From positions 2,007,501-2,071,500 of the forward strand of contig FP929003.1 of assembly GCA_000196815.1 (NCBI GenBank): 64,000 nucleotides of DNA. Direction: 5' to 3'. Source of the DNA: Nitrospira defluvii (GTDB taxonomy: Bacteria > Nitrospirota > Nitrospiria > Nitrospirales > Nitrospiraceae). This document shows positions 9,177 to 17,946 of the stretch, piece by piece (within the stretch, counting starts at the first letter, position 1; each line of letters begins with the position of its first letter). Both the position numbers and the translations under genes were made by a program. The notes beneath the pieces were generated by a model. That model was given only the letters and a program-made list of their open reading frames with translations. It made no database searches and was not told the DNA's origin.

Positions 9177-9922
9177 CAACTCATGCGTTGCCGGAAGCCT
9201 GGCGGCGTGGGCTCTATGAAACGATTGCGCGACGCCGCGACATGCGCGCATTCCTTCCCGATCCGATTCCGCACGAGACGCTGGCGCGTATGCTCTCGGC
9301 GGCCAATCAGGCCGGCTCTGTTGGATTTTCACAACCGTGGAACTTTCTGGTGGTCGAGAACCTGGATACCCGGCGGCAGATTCGGGCGCATGTCGAGCAG
9401 GAGCGTATGCGTGCCGCCGCGGCGTTCTCGGAAGAACGCCGCGCGAAATACCTCGCGTTTAAACTGGAAGGGATTCTGGATGCGCCCATCAACCTCTGCA
9501 TCACGTGCGATCAGGAGCGGTTCGGACCGGCGGTGATCGGGAAGAATACGATTCCGGAAACCGCAGTCTATAGTACCTGTTGCGCCGTACAGAATCTGTG
9601 GCTTGCTGCGCGTGCGGAAGGTGTTGGCGTTGGCTGGGTGAGTATCCTGGAGCCTCACGTCCTGCGCACCATTCTGCGAATCCCGGACCGTATCCTTCCC
9701 GTTGCCTATCTCTGTGTCGGGTTTGTCGAGAGCTTTCCGGAGCAACCGACGTTTGAGGCCGCCGGGTGGCTACCCCGAATTCCGCTCAAGAATCTGGTCT
9801 TTCATGATCAGTGGGGAGACCCGCCGAATTCCAAGCTCCGCTGTGCCTTGGAGGCCGATCAGGGTAACTGTGCGCGGATGTCTGGGCCCAAGACCGATGA
9901 CACCAGCGGAATCGTTACATGA
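9173..9922 (+). CDS. bluB: 5,6-dimethylbenzimidazole synthase BluB
   Basis: BluB cleaves reduced FMN with molecular oxygen to form 5,6-dimethylbenzimidazole, the lower ligand of cobalamin. The 249 residues belong to the nitroreductase fold, with ETIARRRDMRAFLPDPIPHE at the N-terminus, the FMN-contacting AANQAGSVGFSQPW, and the C-terminal LCVGFVESFPEQP typical of BluB. It is slightly longer than usual because of a C-terminal tail. ATGA overlap with hemD shows coupling. BluB needs oxygen although the ring-building enzymes are of the anaerobic type. Confidence 0.93.
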   Translation: MTTHALPEAWRRGLYETIARRRDMRAFLPDPIPHETLARMLSAANQAGSVGFSQPWNFLVVENLDTRRQIRAHVEQERMRAAAAFSEERRAKYLAFKLEGILDAPINLCITCDQERFGPAVIGKNTIPETAVYSTCCAVQNLWLAARAEGVGVGWVSILEPHVLRTILRIPDRILPVAYLCVGFVESFPEQPTFEAAGWLPRIPLKNLVFHDQWGDPPNSKLRCALEADQGNCARMSGPKTDDTSGIVT

Positions 9923-9989
9923 TGAGACACAGGTAGTCGATGAACGCTCGGTTCGCATGGTGTCGTCAGGCTCAGGTCGAGGCCAACGG

Positions 9990-11366
9990 ATGCTGATCCC
10001 GCGTCTCGTCGTCGCCGGCACCGCGAGCGGGGTCGGAAAAACCACCGTCATGGTGGGCCTCGTTCGGGCGCTCCGTGCGCGGGGGATGCGGGTTGCCGTG
10101 TTCAAATGCGGTCCGGATTACCTTGATCCGACCTATCATGTCCGTGCCGCTGATGCGTCTTGCCACAACCTTGACGGTTGGATGATGGGATTTGAGGCGG
10201 TCATGGCGACATTCATGCGTGCGTCACACGGGGCCGACATCGCGGTGATCGAAGGGGTGATGGGCTTGTTCGATGGCGCATCACCGAGTGGCGATGAAGG
10301 CTCAACCGCCGAGGTCGCCAAATGGCTGCAGGCGCCGGTCCTGCTTGTTTGTGATGCAGGTGGCATGGCTCGCAGTATCGCTCCGCTGGCACGCGGCTTT
10401 TCAACTTTTGACCCTGACCTGCGGGTTGCCGGTCTGATCTGCAACCGGATCGGCAGTCGTGCGCATCTGGATCTGTTGCGCAAGGCGACCGGTGGCGTTC
10501 CTCCGGTCATGGGCGGCCTGCCCAAGGACGTGGCGCTGGCATTTCCTGATCGACATCTTGGGTTGCACCGCGCGGACCGGAAGACCGTGCCAGACCATGT
10601 TCTGGCGGCTTGGGGTACGCGTGTGACTGAGTGGTTCGACATGGAGGCGATCGTCGCGCTGGCCCGCACTGTGCCGTTGCTCTCGGTGCTTCCTCCGGTC
10701 GAGCGGGGCATCGGGGAAGGGACACGTTGTCGTATCGGCCTCGCCTTCGACGAGGCCTTTCATTTTTATTATGAAGACAATCTCAGGCGGCTTGAACAGC
10801 TTGGCGCGGAACTTGTGCGGTTTTCTCCGCTGCGTGATGCGCGACTGCCCGATGTGGACGGGTTGTACTTTGGCGGCGGGTACCCCGAGCTCCATGCCGA
10901 GGCACTGTCGCAGAACCGCGCCATGCGTCAAGGCGTGGCGGCATTCGGTGCGGCCGGTGGGCCCATTTATGGTGAGTGTGGCGGCCTCATGTACCTGTCC
11001 AGCGGCATCCGAACGGTCGATGACCGGTTGCATCCAATGGTGGGGCTGGTCCCTGGCGAAGCGGAGATGCGAGATCGTCTCCAGGCGCTCGGATACGTCG
11101 AGGTGGAAACGCAGGGTGTGACGGTGCTCGGTCCACCCGGCTTGCGTTTTCGCGGCCACCAATTTCGCTATTCGGAACTGCGACTCCAGGCGGATATCGA
11201 GTGCGGCTACGCCGTTCGCCGCCGCCGCGGCGGCGAGGTGTTTCGAGAGGGCTATCGTATCGGTAACACGCTCGCTTCCTACGTGCACGCCCACTGGGCG
11301 TCGAATCCTCTCATGGCCGAAGGGTTTGTGCAGGCCTGCAGTGCGCAGGGGCGAAGGTCACGCTGA
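9990..11366 (+). CDS. cbiA: Cobyrinic acid a,c-diamide synthase CbiA
   Basis: CbiA (CobB type) amidates the a and c side chains of cobyrinate using ATP and glutamine. The 458 residues begin with a P-loop, LVVAGTASGVGKTTVMVG, followed by FKCGPDYLDPTYH. The C-terminal half is a glutamine amidotransferase domain with the nucleophile context GPIYGECGGLMYL and the late histidine in FRGHQFRYSE. The open frame extends upstream into bluB; I choose ATG 9990 because it places the P-loop near the N-terminus as usual, with GTCGAGG just before it. ATG 9957 is an alternative. Confidence 0.93.
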   Translation: MLIPRLVVAGTASGVGKTTVMVGLVRALRARGMRVAVFKCGPDYLDPTYHVRAADASCHNLDGWMMGFEAVMATFMRASHGADIAVIEGVMGLFDGASPSGDEGSTAEVAKWLQAPVLLVCDAGGMARSIAPLARGFSTFDPDLRVAGLICNRIGSRAHLDLLRKATGGVPPVMGGLPKDVALAFPDRHLGLHRADRKTVPDHVLAAWGTRVTEWFDMEAIVALARTVPLLSVLPPVERGIGEGTRCRIGLAFDEAFHFYYEDNLRRLEQLGAELVRFSPLRDARLPDVDGLYFGGGYPELHAEALSQNRAMRQGVAAFGAAGGPIYGECGGLMYLSSGIRTVDDRLHPMVGLVPGEAEMRDRLQALGYVEVETQGVTVLGPPGLRFRGHQFRYSELRLQADIECGYAVRRRRGGEVFREGYRIGNTLASYVHAHWASNPLMAEGFVQACSAQGRRSR

Positions 11367-11402
11367 AGGTACCCATTCGTCTCGGCGGTTCCTCACGCAA
11401 GG

Positions 11403-12212
11403 ATGTCCATGGGTTCATTTGAAAACAGTCTCTGGCCCTTACTCAGTCTCGCATTTGTCTTGGGGCTGAGTCATGGAGCCGATCCAGACCATCTCACCGC
11501 CATTGACGGCATGACACGGGCGTCGGTGGATCGCCATCCGACCCTGAGTCGCTGGGTGGGGACGTGGTTTGCATTCGGGCATTCCCTTTCGGTTCTGTCC
11601 ATCGCCGTCGTCATCGCGTTTGCGGCAGGGCATATGGGAGCCTGGAACGATTCCATGCAACAGGTTGGCTGGTTGGTGTCGGCCCTGCTGCTGTTCGTCA
11701 TCGGTACCATCAATGTGGTGCGGTTACTCTGGCCCGTGGCCGGCGGGGCGCTGCAGGCCGGCGGCCTGATGGGCCATCTGGTGCCCAAGCACGTGCTGAA
11801 TATCGCCCACCCCTTGAACGCCATTCCTATTGGGGCCCTGTTCGGCCTGGGATTTGAAACAGCCAGTCAGATGACTGCCTGGGGACTGGCTGGAACGGTG
11901 GGCTTTGGCCATTTGGGGGCCATGCTCATAGGAATGGCCTTCTGCCTTGGGATGGTCCTGACAGACTCCGTCAACGGGCTCATCGTACGTCGTCTCTATT
12001 TCACGGCCGCCATGCGGACGGGGCGAAGCGGACGGATTATGACCGTGACCGTCATCGGCCTCGCCTATGGCGTTGGCGTGATTAAACTGCTCCAGCCGAC
12101 CGCCTTTGCGCTGTCGGTCACCGATGCTGGCCTGACCATCGTCGTGCTGGGCACGGTGGGCCTGGCCTTTATGGCGTCGATGATGTTGGCGAAACGTCAC
12201 GTTTCTCATTGA
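11403..12212 (+). CDS. Nickel/cobalt permease, NiCoT family
   Basis: This is a 269-residue inner-membrane protein with about eight hydrophobic segments. The metal-binding signature of NiCoT permeases appears as HGADPDHLTAIDG (the H-x4-D-H pattern) in the first helix, and a second conserved block is LFGLGFETASQ. Its position between cbiA and a cobalamin riboswitch makes cobalt the likely physiological substrate, although the family also carries nickel. A second ATG at 11409 has better spacing from AAGG and may be the true start. It could be co-transcribed with the cob operon, 36 bases downstream of cbiA. Confidence 0.85.
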   Translation: MSMGSFENSLWPLLSLAFVLGLSHGADPDHLTAIDGMTRASVDRHPTLSRWVGTWFAFGHSLSVLSIAVVIAFAAGHMGAWNDSMQQVGWLVSALLLFVIGTINVVRLLWPVAGGALQAGGLMGHLVPKHVLNIAHPLNAIPIGALFGLGFETASQMTAWGLAGTVGFGHLGAMLIGMAFCLGMVLTDSVNGLIVRRLYFTAAMRTGRSGRIMTVTVIGLAYGVGVIKLLQPTAFALSVTDAGLTIVVLGTVGLAFMASMMLAKRHVSH

Positions 12213-12258
12213 AAGGAGGAGGCACGACACTATTTCGATCGTAACTTGACGTCAAAGT

Positions 12259-12403
12259 CCAGGTACATCAAGGGAAGCGCGGTGAAAGGCCGCCACTGGT
12301 CCGCAACTGTGATCGGGGACGAAATCTGCACGAGCCACTGTCCGCTGGATGGGAAGGCGCAGAGAGTAGGACGAACCGAAAGTCAGGAGACCTGGGTACC
12401 TGG
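12259..12403 (+). promoter_or_regulatory. Cobalamin (AdoCbl) riboswitch
   Basis: The RNA contains the conserved cobalamin-aptamer elements in order: AAGGGAAGCGCGGTGAAA, CCGCCACTGGTCCGCAACTGT and, near the end, AGTCAGGAGACC. The closing stem is CCAGGTAC (12259-12266) with GTACCTGG (12396-12403), a perfect eight-pair helix. It lies between the permease stop and the receptor gene about 40 bases downstream, so binding of cobalamin should reduce receptor expression, probably by hiding the ribosome binding site; no clear intrinsic terminator follows. Confidence 0.93.
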
Positions 12404-12441
12404 AGAAATCCTACAACCCTTTCGCGAACAGAGGGATGATG

Positions 12442-14496
12442 ATGGTGCGTGCGTATATGATGGCACTCGTGGTCTGTGCGGCCACGATGTCTGGGACTGC
12501 CCATGGGCAGTCAGAAGACCCTGAAGAACCGCTCCTGCTTCCCGAAGTCGTGGTGACAGGCGCCGCGTTATCGAACTCGCACGCTGCATCTCACCATCGT
12601 ATTACGGAACACGACATCGCGCTTCAGCCCGTGGATCGGCCGGGGAACGTGTTACGGCTGGTCCCCGGCCTCGTGACCACAAATCCCGGCGGAGGACCCG
12701 GCAAACCCGATAACTATTTGTTGCGCGGGTTCGACGCCGATCACGGCACCGATTTCGCAGGATTTCTCGACGGCATGCCACTGAACCTCCGAAGTCATGC
12801 CCATGGCCAGGGCTACCTCGACTTGAATTTCTTGATCCCTGAGACGTTGCAGCGAGTGGACGTCTACAAAGGCCCCTATCAGGTGCAGTTTGGCGATTTT
12901 GCCACGGCGGGGGCGGCAAATTTTGTCACGCGTGATGTGATTGAGGAGGGGGTTGTCCAAGTCGCGGGCGGCCAGTTCAATACCTCGCGGAATCTGTTGA
13001 TGTTCTCGCCTACGAAAGGGTCGATCCGCTCACTGGTAGCAGTAGAGAGTTTTTACACCGACGGCCCGTTCGTCAGTCCCAATCGAGCCGGACGGCTGAA
13101 CGGTCTTGCCAAAGCGACGATCAATCCGACCGCACACTCTGAGCTGAGCCTGACCGGCACCCATTATCAGAGCCGGTGGAACAGCCAAGGGGAAATCCCG
13201 TTGCGCGCCGTGGAGGCGGGGCTCATTTCGCGGTTTGGATCTCTTGATCCCTATCAAGGCGGTCGAACCCAACGGTCGACCGGACAGGTGCGCTATCGCT
13301 ACGATGCCCCTTCCGGCGGGACCCTGTTTGCCGATGCGTACCTCCAGTACTATCACGTGGACCTGGTGTCGGATTTTACGTTTTTGCTCAACGATCCTGT
13401 CAATGGAGACGGCATCCAACAAATGGATCGGCGGTCTGTGTATGGGGGGGAGGTCGGGTACCGCCAGCCGGGAACGCTGTGGGATATCGAGGGGGTCGTG
13501 ACGCTGGGCATGCAGACGCGTGTCGATGATGCGCATGTGCGGTTGGGTACTCAGCGCCAATGGGTGCCGCTGGGGACCACGTCCGATAGTCAAATCCATG
13601 AGGCGTCCTATTCTCCGTATCTGAAGCTGGAGGTGTACCCGGCTCCCTGGGCTCGGTTCACAGGCGGGGTCCGATCGGATCTCTTTCACTTCAATGTCCA
13701 GAACCTCTGTCAGGTTGGTTGTCCGCAGAATCCAAGTGGACGCGCCGATGTTGCCATCACAACTACAAAGGGAAGCGTGATGCTTGGTCCATGGGCAGGA
13801 ACCGAGATCTTTCTCAATGCCGGTACCGGGTTTCACAGTAACGATGCCCGTGTGGTCGTGAGTGCTGCCGCCGCTCAAAGGATGCCAAAGGCTACGGGCT
13901 ACGAAGTGGGACTTCGCACCAGGCCGTGGGACCGGATGGAATTGTCCGCGACCCTGTGGCTGTTGGATTTGACCTCCGAGTTGGTGTTCCAAGGCAACCT
14001 TGGCACGACCCAGATGCTCGGAGCCACGCGGCGATATGGCACGGATCTCGGCGGCCGTCTCCAGCTTCTGGACTGGCTCTTTCTCTCCGGCAGCGCGACG
14101 CTGAACACAGCCGAATTTCGCGGGACAGGGGCCGCCATTCCCCAGGCTCCGACCATGACCGGTCGCGGCGAGCTGACGGCCCGTCTCCCAGTAGGGCTGA
14201 CCACCTCATTCCAGATGCTGCACCTAGGGTCTCGCCCCTTGACGCAGGATCGCAGTCTTACTGCCCAGCCATGGACGATCTTCAATGTGGTGGCGAGGTA
14301 CCGGCCGATGACGAAGGGCTGGTGGCAGCACATGGAGGGATTCGTGAGCGTGCAAAACGTGATGAATGCAGCCTGGCGGCAGACACAGCTTGCGTACGAC
14401 ACGAGGCTGGCCTCCGAGACGACACCGGTAAATGGAATTCAGTTTACCCCAGGTGGGCCACGGACGGTGATGGGCGGGGTGACATGGTATTTTTAA
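12442..14496 (+). CDS. btuB: TonB-dependent outer-membrane receptor, probably cobalamin receptor
   Basis: The protein imports a ligand through the outer membrane with energy from TonB. Three in-frame ATGs lie at 12436, 12439 and 12442; GAGGG ends at 12435, so the third has normal spacing. A signal peptide ends near GTAHGQS, a TonB-box-like segment PEVVVTG follows, then the plug domain (RGFDADHGTDFAGFLDGMPLN, VDVYKGPYQVQFG) and a beta-barrel ending in the aromatic GGVTWYF. The sequence alone only shows a TonB receptor; the riboswitch immediately upstream makes cobalamin or another corrinoid the likely ligand. Confidence 0.85.
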   Translation: MVRAYMMALVVCAATMSGTAHGQSEDPEEPLLLPEVVVTGAALSNSHAASHHRITEHDIALQPVDRPGNVLRLVPGLVTTNPGGGPGKPDNYLLRGFDADHGTDFAGFLDGMPLNLRSHAHGQGYLDLNFLIPETLQRVDVYKGPYQVQFGDFATAGAANFVTRDVIEEGVVQVAGGQFNTSRNLLMFSPTKGSIRSLVAVESFYTDGPFVSPNRAGRLNGLAKATINPTAHSELSLTGTHYQSRWNSQGEIPLRAVEAGLISRFGSLDPYQGGRTQRSTGQVRYRYDAPSGGTLFADAYLQYYHVDLVSDFTFLLNDPVNGDGIQQMDRRSVYGGEVGYRQPGTLWDIEGVVTLGMQTRVDDAHVRLGTQRQWVPLGTTSDSQIHEASYSPYLKLEVYPAPWARFTGGVRSDLFHFNVQNLCQVGCPQNPSGRADVAITTTKGSVMLGPWAGTEIFLNAGTGFHSNDARVVVSAAAAQRMPKATGYEVGLRTRPWDRMELSATLWLLDLTSELVFQGNLGTTQMLGATRRYGTDLGGRLQLLDWLFLSGSATLNTAEFRGTGAAIPQAPTMTGRGELTARLPVGLTTSFQMLHLGSRPLTQDRSLTAQPWTIFNVVARYRPMTKGWWQHMEGFVSVQNVMNAAWRQTQLAYDTRLASETTPVNGIQFTPGGPRTVMGGVTWYF

Positions 14497-14632
14497 ACCA
14501 GGGGGTGAAATGGTTGACGGCGTGGTCCTCGAGTCGGAGGATGACGTCTTCGCCCGCATTATTCATGAGGGTTCGCGACGAAACTGCCGAGACGCCAAGC
14601 GAGACGGGTGCGCGGAGCCGCGAGGGAGGGAA

Positions 14633-14652
14633 ACATACTTGAAACAGTATGT
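14633..14652. terminator. Candidate hairpin between convergent btuB and tadD
   Basis: ACATACT (14633-14639) and AGTATGT (14646-14652) form a perfect seven-pair stem with a six-base loop in the 254-base gap between two convergent genes. A second, GC-rich inverted repeat GCCCGCC/GGCGGGC lies further on, at about 14668-14724. Neither has a strong T-run, so a terminator role is inferred from position. I see no convincing gene in this gap. Confidence 0.35.
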
Positions 14653-14750
14653 TGACCGATCGAGGGGCGAGCCCGCCCGCCGGCAGGCCTGTCGGAGCGG
14701 CGTGTCGGCGGGCGCAGTAGAAGCCGTCGTGAACAATGCGGGTTATGGGG

Positions 14751-15785
14751 TTAGGGGGAACCAGTCTCTAGCCGCTGCACGTCGTCTGTCGCCCCACACG
14801 ACGTGGAGGCGCGCTCCCTGGCTTCATCTTCTGGATGTGGCTGTGTCCCTGGAGTCAGTTGAAGTGCCGCGAGATTGTGTCTGGCAGTGGGTTCGTACGC
14901 AGGACTGACCTCAATCGCACGCTGAAAACACGCGATTGCTTTTCCGCGATCTGCTGCGGCCCAATACATGACCCCGAGGTTGTTGTAGGCGTTCCCTGGG
15001 GCGCCGTGTTTCTGAAAGGCGGTCAAGGCTTCGTCATACCGCCCGGCCTTGGACAGCGCGAGCGCAAGGTTGTTGGAGATTCGCGGATCGGCCGACCCTG
15101 TCCGCAAGGCTTGGCGAAACTGTCGGATCGCCTCGTCGTAGCGCCCCATTGCATAATAGACGCGCCCCAAATTATTGGCCAGCGCCTGATGTTCTGGCTT
15201 GAGGGCGAGCGCAGCCTGAAATTCGGCGACGGCATCGGCATGCTTATTTTGGGTGTCATAGAACATGCCGAGGAATGCGTGCGCCTTCCACAATTGCGGG
15301 TTGAGCTGGAGCGCGCGGTGGAACGAGTCCTCTGCTTCCGAGACGCGGTTCCAGTGCAAATACACCTGCCCCAGTCCCTCATGCGCCGGCGCGTAGGCCG
15401 CGTCGCCGCGCAGAATGTATTGGAATTCTTTCTGGGCCTCCTGCAACTGCCCGTTCTGTACGAGCAGAAGGCCGCGTTTGCCCCGCACGCGTGACTGGCG
15501 TGGATCTCGGCGGAGCGACCGGTCGTACTGGGCAAAGGCCAGAGTCAGGTTGCCCTGGCGCACATATTGATCGCCGAGTCGCTCGTAGTCTTCTGGCGTC
15601 ATGTCGGCCGACGCCTGCGCCACGGGCTCCTCGAGGGGCGTATGTGTTTTCCGTCGCTCCTCCGCCTGCTGCGCGATGGCCTCGTGGGTTGCCGGTGACG
15701 TGAGCGTCCGAGCGGCGCAACCAGCGAGCATCATGCTTGTGAATCCGGCCAGCAGCATTGCCAGCATCTGCCCGTGTGTTCGCAT
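14751..15785 (-). CDS. tadD: TPR-repeat lipoprotein, TadD-like pilus assembly protein
   Basis: The protein begins with a lipoprotein signal peptide ending in the lipobox LAGC (residues about 19-22) and is then built of tetratricopeptide repeats: LGDQYVRQGNLTLAFAQYDRSLRRDP, then similar 34-residue units to about residue 300. TadD proteins of Tad loci are periplasmic TPR lipoproteins needed for secretin or pilus assembly. It is the last gene of the minus-strand Tad cluster, separated from tadC by 240 bases, so it may have its own promoter. TPR lipoproteins are common; the TadD name rests on context. Confidence 0.75.
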   Translation of the reverse strand: MRTHGQMLAMLLAGFTSMMLAGCAARTLTSPATHEAIAQQAEERRKTHTPLEEPVAQASADMTPEDYERLGDQYVRQGNLTLAFAQYDRSLRRDPRQSRVRGKRGLLLVQNGQLQEAQKEFQYILRGDAAYAPAHEGLGQVYLHWNRVSEAEDSFHRALQLNPQLWKAHAFLGMFYDTQNKHADAVAEFQAALALKPEHQALANNLGRVYYAMGRYDEAIRQFRQALRTGSADPRISNNLALALSKAGRYDEALTAFQKHGAPGNAYNNLGVMYWAAADRGKAIACFQRAIEVSPAYEPTARHNLAALQLTPGTQPHPEDEARERASTSCGATDDVQRLETGSP

Positions 15786-16025
15786 AGGATGTCTATCGGC
15801 TGAATGCGTCCGCCGCTTGAGTGGTTGAGCAGACGGCTGAAAACGTCCGCCAGCGGCGTTCTCGCCGCGCTCAGAGGCTCAACGTACCGAAGCGTACGCC
15901 TCCCTCTTCGCTCGCTGCGGCCTTGCTGGACCGCCTTTTTGAGCATCCTGCGTGGTATTCTCCTTGTGTTCCAGGCGTGCGGACCAGAGGTGTTCTGGCG
16001 TGCCCACAGAGTTTTTCCGCAGCCG
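15786..16025. repeat. Spacer with candidate dispersed repeat/hairpin
   Basis: This 240-base gap in the Tad cluster holds no gene. The stretch 15833-15960 has a repeat-like look: a run around CGTACCGAAGCGTACG (inverted repeat CGTAC/GTACG) flanked by GC-rich text unlike the neighbouring coding DNA. From memory of Nitrospira genomes, similar text recurs in intergenic regions, but no second copy is visible in this window, so the repeat call is tentative. Confidence 0.35.
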
Positions 16026-16967
16026 CTAGGGCCCGAGTGTCGGAGCCAATTGACGGATTACTTGAATGGCTGCCGGTCCCAAGAGAACGACGAGGAGGCT
16101 GGGGAAGATGAAGAAGATCAGCGGCAACAGCAGTTTCACCGGCAACTTGGCGGCCATCTCCGTGGCCTGGAGATCCTGCCGCGTGCGTAAGCCGTCGGCA
16201 TGCGCCCGCAACGCCTGCCCGACGCTGGTACCGAACCGTTCCGTCTGGACCAGCAAGGCTACAAAACTCTGAACCTCTTCCAGTTGTATACGGAGGCCCG
16301 CGTTGCGAAGCGCCTGCTGCCGCGATCGTCCGGTCCGCAGTTCCAGATAGAGCGCGCGCAGTTCCTCGCTCAACTCCCGGTGCATCAGTTGCAACTCTTG
16401 CCCGACGCGCGTGATCGCCACATCCAGACTCAGGCCGGCTTCGACGCAGACGACCATGAGATCGAGCGCATCGGGGAACGCGGCCAGAATATTGCGTTGC
16501 CGGCTCTCGATCCGGCGCTGCAGCCAGAGATCGGGTCCATACCAGCCTGCGAGGGCGCTGGCCATGCAGAGGATCAGAGGAAAGAACGTCGGTGTGTTGG
16601 CCAGTAATCCGTAGAGGCTCAGGCAGGTCAGCGGGCAAACTACGGCGCCGAACAGCTTGGCGCCCTGAAATAGGACCGGGAGATCTGAACCGCGCAAGCC
16701 GGCGGTTGCAAACGGATTCGGCAGAGAAAGGGGCTCGCCCTCTCTCGTTGGACCGGTCCTCCGCCGACCGCAGATCAGCAACAGGCGCCGTCCTTGATTC
16801 CACAACGAGGCCAGGAACGCAACGCGCTCTTCGGCTCCCCTGACGCCCTCGACTCTTCTGCGCCAGCGCGAGATCTTCCGATGCTCCGCCACATAGAGGC
16901 CGAGGCCGGCAATGCCGATCAGACATCCGAGGAAGGCTGCGAGGCTGATGGTGATCGTCACGTCCAT
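16026..16967 (-). CDS. tadC: Tad pilus inner-membrane platform protein TadC
   Basis: TadC and TadB form the inner-membrane platform on which the TadA ATPase drives pilus extrusion. The 313-residue protein has an N-terminal membrane segment, two central ones (about 105-155) and a C-terminal hydrophobic hairpin, with a GspF/type II secretion F domain between (FPDALDLMVVCVEAGLSLDVAI). The start is taken as ATG 16967 after GAGGAG; a GTG at 16982 overlapping tadB is possible. It follows tadB directly. Confidence 0.9.
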   Translation of the reverse strand: MDVTITISLAAFLGCLIGIAGLGLYVAEHRKISRWRRRVEGVRGAEERVAFLASLWNQGRRLLLICGRRRTGPTREGEPLSLPNPFATAGLRGSDLPVLFQGAKLFGAVVCPLTCLSLYGLLANTPTFFPLILCMASALAGWYGPDLWLQRRIESRQRNILAAFPDALDLMVVCVEAGLSLDVAITRVGQELQLMHRELSEELRALYLELRTGRSRQQALRNAGLRIQLEEVQSFVALLVQTERFGTSVGQALRAHADGLRTRQDLQATEMAAKLPVKLLLPLIFFIFPSLLVVLLGPAAIQVIRQLAPTLGP

Positions 16968-16974
16968 GGACTCC

Positions 16975-17916
16975 TCACTCACGGACCGTGACCATGCGCT
17001 TCGTCACGACCCCGCCGATGAGCATCAACACCCCGCCGACCGTCACCATTGCCCGGCCGATCGGGTCGCGGAACAACAGCAACACATAGTCGGGATTGAT
17101 GATCAGCAACAGCCCGCCGAGTGCGAAGGGGAGGGCGAACAAGATCACGGCTGAGAGGCGTCCCTCGGCTGAGACGGCGCGAACCTTGGCCGCTAGCTCG
17201 AACCGTTTTCTCGTCATGCGGCTGATCGTGTTCAGGATCTCTGCGAGATTCCCGCCCGACTCCCGCTGGATCAGCACGGACGTCACGAAAAAGTTTAGGG
17301 CAGGCGAGTCGACCCGCGCCGTGAGCCGCTGGAGCGCCTCCGTCACACTGACGCCGAAGGCCACCTCTTCCACCACGCTTCGGAATTCGGCACCGATCGG
17401 AGCGGGGAATTCCTCCGCGACGATCTTCATGCCGGCCAGGAATGCGTGACCGGCGCGGAGCGATCGCGCCATCATGTCGAGCGCATCGGGCAGCTGTCGC
17501 TGAAAGTGGGCCCGGCGGGCGGCCGCGCGCCAAGACAAGTATGCCGGCGTGGCGACTGAACCGACCGTGGCGATCACCAGCATAGCCGGCATGCCGAGGG
17601 CATCGACGAAGGCCAGTGCGACGCTTGCGCCGGCTGGTGCAAGGCACGCGCCGACGAGCGCTCCAAGTGGCGTCGTCACGTCGGCGCGGCGTCGAAGGCG
17701 ATCGAGCCGCTCGATACCGGGGAGGGCGTTCAGTAACGAATGGACCCAGCCTGTCGGGCTAAGATCTTGCGCGCGGGCAATGCCGCCGGTCCATGCCCCA
17801 GCCTCACCGCCTTTGGGCGCCGCGTCTGAGGCCGCACGGGCCTGGTAGGCCGCGAAACCTCCCCCGGCGATCAGCAGGGCGGAGATCGCGAGGCCGATGG
17901 TAATAGCGACAAGCAT
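16975..17916 (-). CDS. tadB: Tad pilus inner-membrane platform protein TadB
   Basis: The 313-residue protein starts with a membrane segment (AITIGLAISALLIAGGGFAAY) and has the F domain with LPDALDMMARSLRAGHAFLAGM and the family segment LIQRESGGNLAEILNTI. Two hydrophobic segments close the C-terminus. It lies 30 bases after tadA and about eight bases before tadC, in the order tadA-tadB-tadC found in Tad loci. TadB and TadC are related to each other; the order decides the names. Confidence 0.9.
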   Translation of the reverse strand: MLVAITIGLAISALLIAGGGFAAYQARAASDAAPKGGEAGAWTGGIARAQDLSPTGWVHSLLNALPGIERLDRLRRRADVTTPLGALVGACLAPAGASVALAFVDALGMPAMLVIATVGSVATPAYLSWRAAARRAHFQRQLPDALDMMARSLRAGHAFLAGMKIVAEEFPAPIGAEFRSVVEEVAFGVSVTEALQRLTARVDSPALNFFVTSVLIQRESGGNLAEILNTISRMTRKRFELAAKVRAVSAEGRLSAVILFALPFALGGLLLIINPDYVLLLFRDPIGRAMVTVGGVLMLIGGVVTKRMVTVRE

Positions 17917-17946
17917 GCATTCATTCCTATCGAATCGGGCGGGTCC

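Noticed and set aside
14510-14908. Plus-strand frame of 132 codons after btuB
   Set aside because: It overlaps the end of the TPR lipoprotein gene on the other strand, has arginine-rich low-information content and no recognisable motif.
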